From Methanocorpusculaceae archaeon UBA425 (GTDB taxonomy: Archaea; Halobacteriota; Methanomicrobia; Methanomicrobiales; Methanocorpusculaceae): a DNA stretch of 12,027 nt. Location of the stretch: the NCBI GenBank assembly GCA_002506085.1, contig DAWV01000012.1, positions 1 through 12,027 on the forward strand. Direction: 5' to 3'. Positions 1-5,524 of the stretch are shown in pieces. Position 1 is the stretch's first letter; each line of letters begins with the position of its first letter. The position numbers and the translations under genes are program-made. The notes below the pieces were generated by a model. It ran no database searches and was not told the origin of the DNA. It worked only from the letters and a program-made list of their open reading frames with translations.

Positions 1-52
1 CCCGCCTCAGCTGAGATTGGCCGCGTCCCGCGTGGGAATATCCTTTATCCAA
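1..52. repeat. Edge of hairpin-mosaic / 62-bp repeat sequence
   Basis: The first bases carry the CCTCAGCTGAG palindrome core found in the mosaic at 11780-11790, followed by GGGAATATCCT at about 34-44. The latter resembles the GGGGATATCCT core of the 62-bp array at 9479-9664. It is probably the truncated edge of a repeat that continues outside the window. The match is short and imperfect, so this is a weak call. Confidence 0.35.
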
Positions 53-77
53 GGCTCATTCAGAACATGATATTTAC

Positions 78-563
78 TTAGTTCTCATCATCGTCTTCAT
101 CATCGTCTTCATTCAGATCCTCATCTGCGTACTGCCCGGGCGGCTCTCCCTTACTCCGTATCACAACCGGCTTTTCTGTATCCTCATCCAGAATCTGCAG
201 CACCCGGCATTTAAACGTCCATTCCTCACCAAAATCAAACACATAGACAAACTGCTTCCCCTTAAATAAAGCAAGCTGACTCAGTCGGACATCCCTGTCG
301 ATCCTGTCCCCCGGCTGATTTCCGCCATTCTCATCATATCCATAAAAGCTGTCATCACTCCCCCACACTTTATTGTCCATAAAAAACGCATGCAGATGCT
401 GAACATCCCGGAATTCTGTCTCTGATATAATTATCTCATGCAGATTTTCCAGGGTCATATTCGCCGATATGCGAATATGCCTGTAGCAGCCCGGCTGAAT
501 CGAGACACTGATAATATAAGACCGCTGGACCTCCGGAACCTTGGGTCTTCGCCTTTGAATCAT
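78..563 (-). CDS. Plasmid pRiA4b ORF-3-like family protein
   Basis: A 161-aa protein. An N-terminal half with short strands leads to the motif YVFDFGEEWTFKCRV around residues 108-122, which matches the aromatic-DFG-x-x-W signature of the pRiA4b ORF-3-like family (IS1096 passenger-type proteins). Members occur on plasmids and mobile elements; biochemical function is not established. The C-terminus ends in a run of Asp/Glu/Asn (EDDDEDDDEN), a likely disordered acidic tail. I chose the ATG at 563 over the TTG two codons upstream because a TATA-like box at 586-596 lies about 28 bases before it, placing the transcript start next to the ATG, and no ribosome-binding site is present. It is divergent from the ribbon-helix-helix gene at 765. 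The family call is solid; the cellular role is unknown. Confidence 0.85.
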   Translation of the reverse strand: MIQRRRPKVPEVQRSYIISVSIQPGCYRHIRISANMTLENLHEIIISETEFRDVQHLHAFFMDNKVWGSDDSFYGYDENGGNQPGDRIDRDVRLSQLALFKGKQFVYVFDFGEEWTFKCRVLQILDEDTEKPVVIRSKGEPPGQYADEDLNEDDDEDDDEN

Positions 564-584
564 ACACAAAAGAGGAAATCCGGA

Positions 585-597
585 GATATATATTTTG
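585..597 (-). promoter_or_regulatory. TATA-like box for the pRiA4b ORF-3-like gene
   Basis: On the minus strand the sequence reads AAAATATATAT, centred about 28 bases before the ATG at 563. That is the normal spacing for a leaderless archaeal transcript, and it helps to decide the start codon. Confidence 0.55.
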
Positions 598-764
598 TCA
601 ATTCTATTGCCGCGTACAAAGACACGCTAAACCATCGTACACCCAAAAAGGAACCCTGGAATGAGAATCATGATTCATTTCATCTGCGAGGATTGTTTTT
701 CCGTTTCAATCGATTCCGACAGGATATCTTAATGATATGCGCTCAATATATAGTGTTAGAAATC

Positions 765-1022
765 ATGGTCACGATTGAAAGCAAAAAGGAGCAGATAGGG
801 TTTCGAATCAGTCCGGAGTATTACCGCAAAATCAAGGAGTTATGCCAGGGAGATGATACCCCGTTCACATCGATCAGCGATTATATGACCTCGCTCGTGG
901 TTCGTGATATGACCATGAGAGAGATGAGTGTTGATGCTATCACCTCACGGCTCCTGGAGGCTCTTGAGTCGCCGGAGATCCGGATGAAAATCCAGAAAAT
1001 CATTGAGGGAACCCAGCCCTGA
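765..1022 (+). CDS. Small ribbon-helix-helix-like protein
   Basis: An 85-aa protein. Residues 10-16 (QIGFRIS) form a candidate DNA-contacting beta strand. They are followed by a helix (PEYYRKIKELCQG, 17-29) and a second helix (SISDYMTSLVVRDM, 36-49), the order expected of a CopG/MetJ-type ribbon-helix-helix domain. The C-terminal 35 residues look helical. Such proteins are usually dimeric DNA-binding regulators or antitoxins; no partner toxin gene adjoins it. The open frame continues far upstream, but that part is antisense to the divergent pRiA4b-like gene and is not protein-like. An alternative in-frame ATG lies at 732. I prefer 765 because the domain begins there, and a weak AT box (GGATATCTT, about 721-730) would give a leader of roughly 14 bases. 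Fold by eye, so moderate confidence. Confidence 0.65.
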   Translation: MVTIESKKEQIGFRISPEYYRKIKELCQGDDTPFTSISDYMTSLVVRDMTMREMSVDAITSRLLEALESPEIRMKIQKIIEGTQP

Positions 1023-1040
1023 TTTTTTCTGAATTTTTCA
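1021..1040 (+). terminator. Oligo-T terminator after the ribbon-helix-helix gene
   Basis: Immediately after the stop codon the plus strand has T6 (1023-1028) and T5 (1034-1038) tracts, typical of archaeal factor-independent termination. No strong stem precedes them. Confidence 0.5.
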
Positions 1041-1067
1041 CCCGAGTATTCGCCCATCAACCCGTTC

Positions 1068-1078
1068 CCTAAAAAACA
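1068..1078 (-). terminator. Oligo-T tract after the Fic remnant
   Basis: A6 at 1071-1076 reads as T6 on the minus strand, about 35 bases after the stop codon at 1113. It faces the plus-strand terminator at 1021-1040, so the two convergent units are separated by T tracts. Confidence 0.4.
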
Positions 1079-1112
1079 TGCTTCTTATTTCTTATAGTCG
1101 CGGACCAATCAC

Positions 1113-1532
1113 TCACCCGATTCGCGGATAATACCCGCCATTCTTTGCAGCTCCCCGGAAATTGATTCTGCCGTTCGCTTTGAGAATACGGATATACCGT
1201 TCAACACTGGACCTGCTCTTACCTGTCAGTTCAGATAATTTTTTTGCATTGAGACCCGGCTGCCCGGTTATGAGTCTGCATACTGTATTTACACCTTCAT
1301 TTTCCAGGCTGACCTTCGGATTTGCACCTTCATTTTTCTGCATTGCACCTTCATGCAGCGCTGTTGACTCCCCAAACAATCTCAGGATATCCTTTTCTGT
1401 TTCGATGATCCGTCCTGCAATGAATTCTACGAAGGGTTTTCTATCTTTATGTGCGAGTTCGAGGGATTCGACGTATTCATGCCGCAATATCGGCGGGATA
1501 ATGCAGATCTGATATCCTGCACGTTTATTACC
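1113..1532 (-). pseudogene. Fic-family protein, C-terminal remnant
   Basis: The open frame runs from a stop at 1533-1535. Translated through non-start codons it reads GNKRAGYQICIIPPILRHEY and onward, which is the region following the catalytic loop in Fic proteins (…GYPP-x-IIPP-x-x-R-x-EY-x-x-ALE). It continues through the helix with PFVEFIAGRI. The last 60 residues form a winged-helix domain (KKLSELTGKSRSSVERYIRI) of the kind often fused to Fic domains. Full-length Fic proteins have an upstream HPFxxGNGR catalytic motif; it is absent here and no frame of the next 170 bases encodes it. The first possible start (TTG at 1487) lies inside the conserved region. I call it a 5'-truncated gene that has lost AMPylation activity; the winged helix alone could in principle still bind DNA. 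Confidence 0.72.
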
Positions 1533-1707
1533 TCAGGTGTCAACAAAAATCCCTTACACGAAATCGCAGTAGATCTTATACGTACGTCAGTATTTCTCGG
1601 CCGGGGTCACAACACCGCATAAGTCCTATTTGTACTATTTTTCAGGTTAATCTTTTTCTGACTCTATATATCTCTTTTGCAGACTTGATTTTCTCTTAAT
1701 TCTATCA

Positions 1708-1746
1708 TTTAATAATATGAAATTCAACCAAGATGTATTTTATCTT
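1708..1746 (+). promoter_or_regulatory. AT boxes upstream of the coiled-coil gene
   Basis: TTTAATAATA (1708-1717) and TATTTTATC (1737-1745) are both TATA-like. The second lies about 25 bases before the ATG at 1766, fitting a leaderless transcript; the first would give a leader of roughly 28 bases. A further TATATATC sits near 1662. Confidence 0.4.
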
Positions 1747-1765
1747 ACACAAACAACTAACTGTT

Positions 1766-2341
1766 ATGACCGATACACAATCACCTTCCAATAAAGTTCT
1801 CTGTTCTATTTCTGCATTGATTTTACGATACGAAAATAAGAAAAAACTTCTGGAATCAAATATGGATGAAATATTCAGAGGGAATGGGGGAATTGCTTCA
1901 CTTAAAGAAGTGGATAGACATCGCAACTCTTCCAAAGAATTGTATGATATTAAATCTGAAATTGAGGAACTACTGGATGATGCAGATTCACTGAAATGGC
2001 TTGAACAATTCAAAGGTGTTGAAGATGGTGACACAAAAGACTCACTTAAAATCAAGTCAGAAAAGTATGATTCACTGTTGAATGAAAAATACGTAAAAGC
2101 AGACGCCATTCAGTTAAAAATTGAGATATTGGAATGTGAGCTTGAAGATTTAAAACGTCAAAAGCAGAATCTTGATAATTATGGTCATGCGTTATTTTTG
2201 AGGTGGGAAGAAGTCAGCGATATATTAGACCTTGAAGATGACCCTGATTATAATCCGCTTTATAATGTGGAGGCTGAGACAATCTGGAAGCTTGATGATT
2301 TGAAATCCAGATTACATAAGGTGGATGTTACTATAGAATAG
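1766..2341 (+). CDS. Hypothetical coiled-coil protein
   Basis: A 191-aa highly charged protein that I do not recognise. Residues 20-75 and 95-140 have heptad-like spacing of Leu/Ile with many Lys/Glu, suggesting two long helices forming an antiparallel coiled coil. They are separated by a GVEDGDTKDS linker around 84-93. The C-terminal third (141-191) is acidic (LEDDPDYNPLYNVEAE) and ends in another short helix. There is no signal peptide or membrane segment. The ATG at 1766 is preferred to the in-frame ATG at 1733: the first 11 codons of the longer version are not helix-like and a TATA box lies 25 bases before 1766. The gene is markedly more A+T-rich than most neighbours, suggesting a separate origin. 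It could be a scaffold or an accessory defence component, but nothing in the sequence decides. Confidence 0.7.
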   Translation: MTDTQSPSNKVLCSISALILRYENKKKLLESNMDEIFRGNGGIASLKEVDRHRNSSKELYDIKSEIEELLDDADSLKWLEQFKGVEDGDTKDSLKIKSEKYDSLLNEKYVKADAIQLKIEILECELEDLKRQKQNLDNYGHALFLRWEEVSDILDLEDDPDYNPLYNVEAETIWKLDDLKSRLHKVDVTIE

Positions 2342-2390
2342 GAGTTAGTTTGATCTTAACTGAAAAAACTGACGTACTTATGGGACGTAC

Positions 2391-2452
2391 TTCGATTCGC
2401 AGTTGGTTTTTCTCTTGCGTCTGCACTGATGCCACACTCTTCGCGAATTGGA
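2391..2452 (+). repeat. Dispersed repeat B, copy 1 (TTGGTTTTTCTCTTGYGTCC)
   Basis: Shares the GTTGGTTTTTCTCTTG core and a downstream CGAATTGGAT with copies near 4496-4555, 4608-4664, 5584-5634 (inverted), 6421-6483 and 9088-9115. The usual order is CGATTCGCGGTTGG, a T tract, then a GTGTCCACAC-like box. The T tract could double as a terminator for the plus-strand gene ending at 2341. Confidence 0.6.
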
Positions 2453-2458
2453 TCGAGA

Positions 2459-2695
2459 TCATATCCACACGGCATCTTTAAAGCGTTCGCCGCGGGCCTT
2501 TGCAGCTGGAGAGAGATTCAGAGCAGGGTTGTTGAAAAACCCGAATCCATCTGAAAACTGTAGTTGCGCTTCTTCAATGGCCTCTTTGACGTTTGGAGAT
2601 GAAACAAGGATCGAGTATTCCGTATTTGCCAGTTGGATATAGCCGTTTTCTGCAATATTCAATGTTAACGGCAAGGGTTTTTTCAGCTTTTTCAT
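2459..2695 (-). CDS. Small antitoxin-like protein (HicB-like fold, tentative)
   Basis: A 78-aa protein. Residues 8-40 suggest strand-strand-helix: LTLNIAENGYIQLANTEYSI, then KEAIEEAQLQF. A C-terminal tail follows with LSPAAKARGERFKDAV. This outline resembles the HicB-like partial domains of archaeal antitoxins and the C-terminal domain of the 10843-11319 protein, but similarity is judged by eye. The frame is open to an ATG at 2818 (119 aa). I prefer 2695 because a TATA-like box (2721-2732) sits about 32 bases before it, and because the extra N-terminus lies largely in a 59-bp sequence that recurs at 3868-3926 without the rest of the gene. No toxin adjoins it. If 2818 is the true start, the recurrence is a duplicated gene head. 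Confidence 0.5.
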   Translation of the reverse strand: MKKLKKPLPLTLNIAENGYIQLANTEYSILVSSPNVKEAIEEAQLQFSDGFGFFNNPALNLSPAAKARGERFKDAVWI

Positions 2696-2720
2696 CTCTT
2701 CGCCAATGAATACTGAATGG

Positions 2721-2732
2721 AGAAATATAACG
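2721..2732 (-). promoter_or_regulatory. TATA-like box supporting the start at 2695
   Basis: The minus strand reads GTTATATTTCT, centred about 32 bases before the ATG at 2695. The spacing fits a near-leaderless transcript. If the gene starts at 2818 instead, this is simply AT-rich coding sequence. Confidence 0.35.
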
Positions 2733-2762
2733 CCATACTCTTCTCCTCTGTCTCCATTTCTC

Positions 2763-2821
2763 GCCTGCATGATCGTATCTGATAATGCGGAGGGGAAGAT
2801 AATAGGTTTTGCTGTCATGGA
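2763..2821. repeat. 59-bp direct repeat, copy 1
   Basis: Nearly identical to 3868-3926, in the same orientation, with two or three mismatches and a spacing of 1105 bp. Shared landmarks are GCCTGCATGATCGTATCTGA and AAGATAATAGGTTTTGCTGT. The two copies bracket one hairpin array and HEPN/MNT pair 1. Confidence 0.85.
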
Positions 2822-2999
2822 ATCGTCGATACGATTGGTTTTTTGGTTCGAGGAGGAATGCGGCGGGTGCTATAGATATGCAGAGAGAATTGGAACGGAT
2901 CACCCTTGTACCCTGAAAGTGACTGTTGGCAAATATACTTCTCCCACATCTCTTTCCTTTTTTCTGATTATGGGGTGCGGGAGGTGACTGCGGGCTGCC

Positions 3000-3110
3000 C
3001 CGGAGGGGCGACCAAAGCTTGAGCAAATCAACGATTTGCTCGCAAGTCTATCGACTTGCTCGGCTGAGGGACCTAAAGGTCCCCGCTTCCGCTGAGGCCG
3101 CCCGCCTCAG
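3000..3110. repeat. Hairpin mosaic array M1
   Basis: A chain of short stem-loops: GCCCC-GGA-GGGGC near 2997-3009, GCAAATC-AAC-GATTTGC at 3023-3039, GCAAGTC-TATC-GACTTGC at 3042-3059 and GGGACCT-AA-AGGTCCC at 3068-3083, ending in GCCGCCCGCCTCAG. The 48 bp at 3039-3086 recur inverted at 3963-4010 with a single mismatch, so M1 and M2 are opposed arms around HEPN/MNT pair 1. There is no plausible coding. Confidence 0.8.
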
Positions 3111-3116
3111 GCACAC

Positions 3117-3140
3117 ATAAAAATGTCAGCATCAAAAAAT
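3117..3140 (-). terminator. T-rich terminator after HEPN/MNT pair 1
   Basis: A6 at 3134-3139 and A5 at about 3119-3123 read as T tracts on the minus strand directly after the HEPN stop codon. It is an archaeal oligo-T terminator without a clear stem. Confidence 0.45.
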
Positions 3141-3143
3141 CAA

Positions 3144-3497
3144 TCATTGGTTTAATTCAAGTGCTGTACGCAGGGCAGATATCTGCTTATAAAGAGGCGG
3201 AATATCGTTTACTGCAAGATCCCAGACGTATTTGAGATTGACATTCGCATATGCATGGATCAGACGGTCTCTCATTCCGGCCATTTTTCTCCAGGGGATA
3301 TCAGGATATTCGGTGCGGATCTCTTCCGGGATATGTTTTGCCGCTTCACCGATGATTTCAATGAAACGGATGATGCCTCCGCTGTAGAGCGGGTCGGTTA
3401 AGAACTCCTGATAATCCATGCGGCCGACAGCAACCATGATGTTTTCAGATTGTTCGCAGATGTCATCTAAATATGTGAGGATATCAGGCGTTTTCAT
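3144..3497 (-). CDS. hepT: HEPN toxin of a HEPN/MNT pair (DUF86, HepT-like), copy 1
   Basis: A 117-aa all-helical DUF86 protein. The motif R76-D-R-L-I-H81-A-Y83 is the RX4HXY signature of HepT toxins. In the characterised family, Arg and His form the RNase site and the Tyr is the residue AMPylated by the partner MntA. The conserved stretch IRFIEIIGEAAKHIP (43-57) and the N-terminal YLDDICEQSENI are also typical, and the length is normal. Its start overlaps the stop of the MNT gene by four bases (ATGA), so the pair is co-transcribed and translationally coupled, antitoxin first. All motif residues are intact, so it is predicted active. It resembles the second copy at 9893-10243 over the full length, with more than half of positions identical by eye. 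Symbol by family analogy. Confidence 0.93.
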   Translation of the reverse strand: MKTPDILTYLDDICEQSENIMVAVGRMDYQEFLTDPLYSGGIIRFIEIIGEAAKHIPEEIRTEYPDIPWRKMAGMRDRLIHAYANVNLKYVWDLAVNDIPPLYKQISALRTALELNQ

Positions 3498-3823
3498 ACA
3501 GCAGCTTGTCCTGGACTGCAGAAGATGACATCTTTTTGTATGCTGGATCGGATCCGCGGTTTGAGATATTCAAAGGAGACGAGGTCGACTTTGCGTTCCA
3601 GTATCGATTCAAGATACTCAGCGAGAGCAAGATAATTGTCGAATGTGTCAAATTCCGGTTTGCATGTATACAGGAGGTCGATGTCACTGTAAGGTGTGTC
3701 TTCTCCGCGTGCGACTGAGCCGAAGAGAGCGAGGAACTCAATGCCGTAGACTGTCTGGAGAGTTGAAAGAGAGGAGGCAAGTTGTGTAAGGACGCGGTTT
3801 TTGATACTTACATATTCGGACAT
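3494..3823 (-). CDS. mntA: MNT antitoxin: nucleotidyltransferase (MntA-like), copy 1
   Basis: A 109-aa minimal nucleotidyltransferase. The fingerprint G35-S36-x10-D47-x-D49 (FGSVARGEDTPYSDIDLLY) is complete, and a third carboxylate is D80 in KVDLVS, as in the DNA polymerase beta superfamily. Characterised MntA enzymes transfer AMP from ATP to the HepT tyrosine, neutralising the toxin. It is the first gene of a two-gene operon with HEPN at 3144-3497, overlapping it by four bases. ATG 3823 gives the same 109-aa length as the copy at 10240-10569 and aligns without gaps. No Shine-Dalgarno is seen; an AT box about 30 bases upstream (3848-3858) suggests a near-leaderless start. The immediate upstream region is the 59-bp repeat. 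Confidence 0.93.
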   Translation of the reverse strand: MSEYVSIKNRVLTQLASSLSTLQTVYGIEFLALFGSVARGEDTPYSDIDLLYTCKPEFDTFDNYLALAEYLESILERKVDLVSFEYLKPRIRSSIQKDVIFCSPGQAAV

Positions 3824-3847
3824 TGACTGATGTCTGAGTATTTGTCT

Positions 3848-3858
3848 TTCGTATGTTA
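3848..3858 (-). promoter_or_regulatory. Candidate promoter box of HEPN/MNT pair 1
   Basis: The minus strand reads TCATAACATAC about 30 bases before the MNT start. It is a weak TATA match. The phrase TGAGGTTTTGCCTG just beyond (plus strand, 3859-3872) is shared with the region upstream of the second MNT gene near 10607-10620. Confidence 0.35.
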
Positions 3859-3867
3859 TGAGGTTTT

Positions 3868-3926
3868 GCCTGCATGATCGTATCTGATAATGGGGAGGGG
3901 AAGATAATAGGTTTTGCTGTCAAGGG
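3868..3926. repeat. 59-bp direct repeat, copy 2
   Basis: Second copy of 2763-2821. Here it is not followed by the small antitoxin-like gene but by the start of the MNT gene, about 45 bases away on the minus strand. The ATG of copy 1 (2818) is TTG in this copy. Confidence 0.85.
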
Positions 3927-3927
3927 C

Positions 3928-4104
3928 GGGTTGGACGCGGAACGCGGCCGACCTTAGCCGAGGCGGGGACCTTTAGGTCCCTCAGCGGAGCAAGTCGATA
4001 GACTTGCGAGCAAACCGAAGGTTTGCGAGTGGGCGTGTTGATACGATCGGATCTTCGGTAAGGGGAGGCTCCTATATGTTGCGTGCAAGCCTTCGGCTTG
4101 CGTG
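3928..4104. repeat. Hairpin mosaic array M2 (inverted relative to M1)
   Basis: Stem-loops in order: CGCG-GAA-CGCG (3936-3946), GGGACCT-TT-AGGTCCC (3966-3981), GCAAGTC-GATA-GACTTGC (3990-4007), GCAAACC-GAA-GGTTTGC (4010-4026) and GCAAGCC-TTC-GGCTTGC (4085-4101). Bases 3963-4010 are the reverse complement of 3039-3086 except one base. The connector GACCTTAGCCGAGGCGGGG is a variant of the GACCTTAGCTGAGGCGGG box seen at 11741-11758. Confidence 0.8.
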
Positions 4105-4326
4105 CCGCCTCAAATGGGCTTTGCAGGCGTTTCATCTGCAGCGGAATCTTTAGATGATGTGAAATAAGCAAGGTCAGGATCTCTTTTTTTGGGTGTACGT
4201 CGAGTTCGTGTACGGCAATACTGTGGACACCAGAGATATCCCGCCGCGAATAAGCGGTGGGATTTCTCATAGTTCCACACTTTACCCTGCCCCTCATGAA
4301 TTGGATTCGTCCAATATACTCACCTT
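4105..4326. other. Intergenic sequence with one hairpin, no gene seen
   Basis: I find no supported reading frame. A stem-loop CCCGCCGC-GAATAA-GCGGTGGG lies at 4241-4262. The stretch GTGTACGTCGAGTTCGTGTA (about 4192-4211) is a diverged relative of GTACTTCGATTTCGTGTA near 11949-11966, so this is probably another degenerate dispersed repeat. Confidence 0.4.
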
Positions 4327-4370
4327 AAAAAAAGAGCCCCATATTCGGAGGGTTTCCCCTCCAAGTATGG
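4327..4370 (-). terminator. Orphan intrinsic-terminator-like hairpin
   Basis: On the minus strand a stem of about 14 pairs (4339-4352 with 4356-4370; triloop TTT/AAA; one mismatch and one wobble) is followed by GGCTC and a T7 tract (4327-4333). This is a textbook hairpin-plus-T structure. No gene ends into it on the minus strand: the nearest upstream stop is at 4766, beyond another terminator. Confidence 0.55.
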
Positions 4371-4420
4371 AGAATAACATGAAATACAAGAGGAGAACTC
4401 ATCTCTGCCCGGTGAGAAAA

Positions 4421-4665
4421 CTCGCAAATCTTTGATTTGCGGTTCGCGCCGATTCAAGCGAGCGAAGCGAGTCGGAGAGCAAATCTCTGATTTGCGAACG
4501 CGGTTTGTTCTTTCTCTTGTATCCACACTTGCCCCTCCCCCTCACGAATTGGATTCGCGCCGATTCAAGCGAGCGAAGCGAGTCGGAGAGCAAATCTCTG
4601 ATTTGTGAGCGCGGTTGGTTTTTCTTCATGTGTCCAAACTGACCCATCTCCCTTCCGAATTGGAG
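4421..4665. repeat. 111-bp-spaced direct repeat with hairpins and repeat B, array M3
   Basis: A block beginning TTCGCGCCGATTCAAGCGAG at 4443 is repeated at 4554, identical for about 52 bases through the hairpin GCAAATC-TCT-GATTTG (4479-4495 and 4590-4606). Each block is followed by a repeat B copy (GCGGTTGGTTTTTCTT type, 4500-4520 and 4611-4630) and a CGAATTGG end. A further hairpin GCAAATC-TTT-GATTTGC is at 4424-4440. The layout is tandem: two units of hairpin plus repeat B. Confidence 0.8.
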
Positions 4666-4689
4666 TGAGCATTTCTGCAGGGAATCCGT

Positions 4690-4734
4690 AGAGAAAAAAT
4701 AGAAAAATTCGCCGGGAGAGGTGTGTTCACCTCT
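4690..4734 (-). terminator. Terminator of the 4766-5374 operon
   Basis: Read on the minus strand, the stem AGAGGTG/CACCTCT (4717-4734, four-base loop) is followed by GCGAATTTTTCTATTTTTTC (T5 and T6 tracts, about 4693-4711). It comes right after the small hydrophobic ORF. Confidence 0.6.
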
Positions 4735-4765
4735 GCCCAGCGGTAAAGCTCACAATCCCGTTTTT

Positions 4766-4870
4766 TTATTTCCCGGATTCGAGAAAACCCTCAACGAGCT
4801 TCCCAAAAAGCATGATGAGAAACCCGAGGAAGAGCATGATGAGCTTCCTAAGGCGGCTGGAGATTCTCAT
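4766..4870 (-). CDS. 34-aa hydrophobic (single-pass membrane) peptide
   Basis: A 34-residue frame: an amphipathic, basic N-terminus MRISSRLRK is followed by a hydrophobic stretch (residues 10-23, LIMLFLGFLIMLFG) and a polar end KLVEGFLESGK. The arrangement fits one transmembrane helix with a cytoplasmic positive N-terminus. The ATG at 4870 lies 12 bases after the stop of the 163-aa gene, and the gap contains GGGAGG, six bases before the ATG. This is one of the best Shine-Dalgarno sites in the window, and it is the main evidence that this short frame is translated. A minus-strand terminator follows. No family recognised. It could anchor the upstream protein or act as a small membrane-active peptide; both are guesses. 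Confidence 0.6.
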   Translation of the reverse strand: MRISSRLRKLIMLFLGFLIMLFGKLVEGFLESGK

Positions 4871-4882
4871 CTCCGGCCTCCC

Positions 4883-5374
4883 TCAGTTCAGGGCCGGCTT
4901 GGTGTCTGCCCAGGCATCGACCGCGGCGATCGTCGCATCATCGGCATAGCCGGAAACGGTCATCGAATCGCGGTTGAGACTGATCTGGAAGGTATCGGCG
5001 CCAAGCTTTGCGGAAATGCGGACGTTCCAGGTGGCTTCGGTACCGATCTCGGTCGTCTCGGCCGTGCCGCCGTTCCCAAATGCGGTCTTGAGATCCGCAC
5101 TGCCGGTAAGGGCGGTGATCGCGGCCGCGTATTCAGCTCTGCTGAATGCCGTGACCTGAACCTTGCCGGTCATTTCGGAGGTGTTCGGGTCGAAGTAGCC
5201 CACATAGGTCTTGTAGGTCTGCTTCCCGAGCTCGACTTCGGCGAGGCCGAGGGGGTTATCCACGCCGGTAATTTCTGCGATGATCGCATCATACGCGGCG
5301 GCGTTCGTAAACTCTGCAGTGAAGACCCGCTTTGCGGACTTCGAGATTGCTGTCTGAATGAAATCTGCTGTCAT
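4883..5374 (-). CDS. Hypothetical protein with internal repeat
   Basis: A 163-aa acidic, Ala/Thr-rich protein with no signal peptide; I do not recognise the family. Two segments look alike: residues 16-37 (RVFTAEFTNAAAYDAI then IAEITG) and 71-91 (KVQVTAFSRAEYAAAITALT then G). Each is a beta strand followed by a helix with YxAxIxxxTG. A third, weaker echo is VSGYADDATIAAVDAWAD near 140-157. The middle (44-70) and 110-140 appear beta-rich. The ATG at 5374 lacks a ribosome-binding site; AT boxes at 5415-5430 would give a leader of roughly 18-28 bases. It is the first gene of a likely operon with the 34-aa hydrophobic ORF. Codon use is G+C-rich and strongly biased, consistent with a well-expressed gene. 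Function unknown. Confidence 0.75.
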   Translation of the reverse strand: MTADFIQTAISKSAKRVFTAEFTNAAAYDAIIAEITGVDNPLGLAEVELGKQTYKTYVGYFDPNTSEMTGKVQVTAFSRAEYAAAITALTGSADLKTAFGNGGTAETTEIGTEATWNVRISAKLGADTFQISLNRDSMTVSGYADDATIAAVDAWADTKPALN

Positions 5375-5414
5375 GGTTTTTTTGTCCCGAGATCAGTTGG
5401 GGCCCCGTCCAACT

Positions 5415-5430
5415 TCTATACAATTATAGG
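5415..5430 (-). promoter_or_regulatory. TATA-like boxes of the 163-aa gene
   Basis: The minus strand reads CCTATAATTGTATAGAA. Either AT core places the transcript start about 18-28 bases before the ATG at 5374. The leader contains an inverted GTTGG...CCAAC pair around 5394-5412. Confidence 0.45.
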
Positions 5431-5524
5431 ATGTAGAAGAGTAAATCTGTAAAGTTATTGCAAATTTTTTGCAAAATAGTTAGATTTATATGGTGATATT
5501 TGGATGACGTGCGACGAACTCAGT

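Noticed and set aside
438..764. N-terminal extension of the ribbon-helix-helix frame
   Set aside because: It is antisense to the pRiA4b ORF-3-like gene and low in protein character; the domain starts at 765.
2574..3026. 150-aa minus-strand frame
   Set aside because: It is a shadow of the antitoxin-like gene and of mosaic M1, with no recognisable domain.
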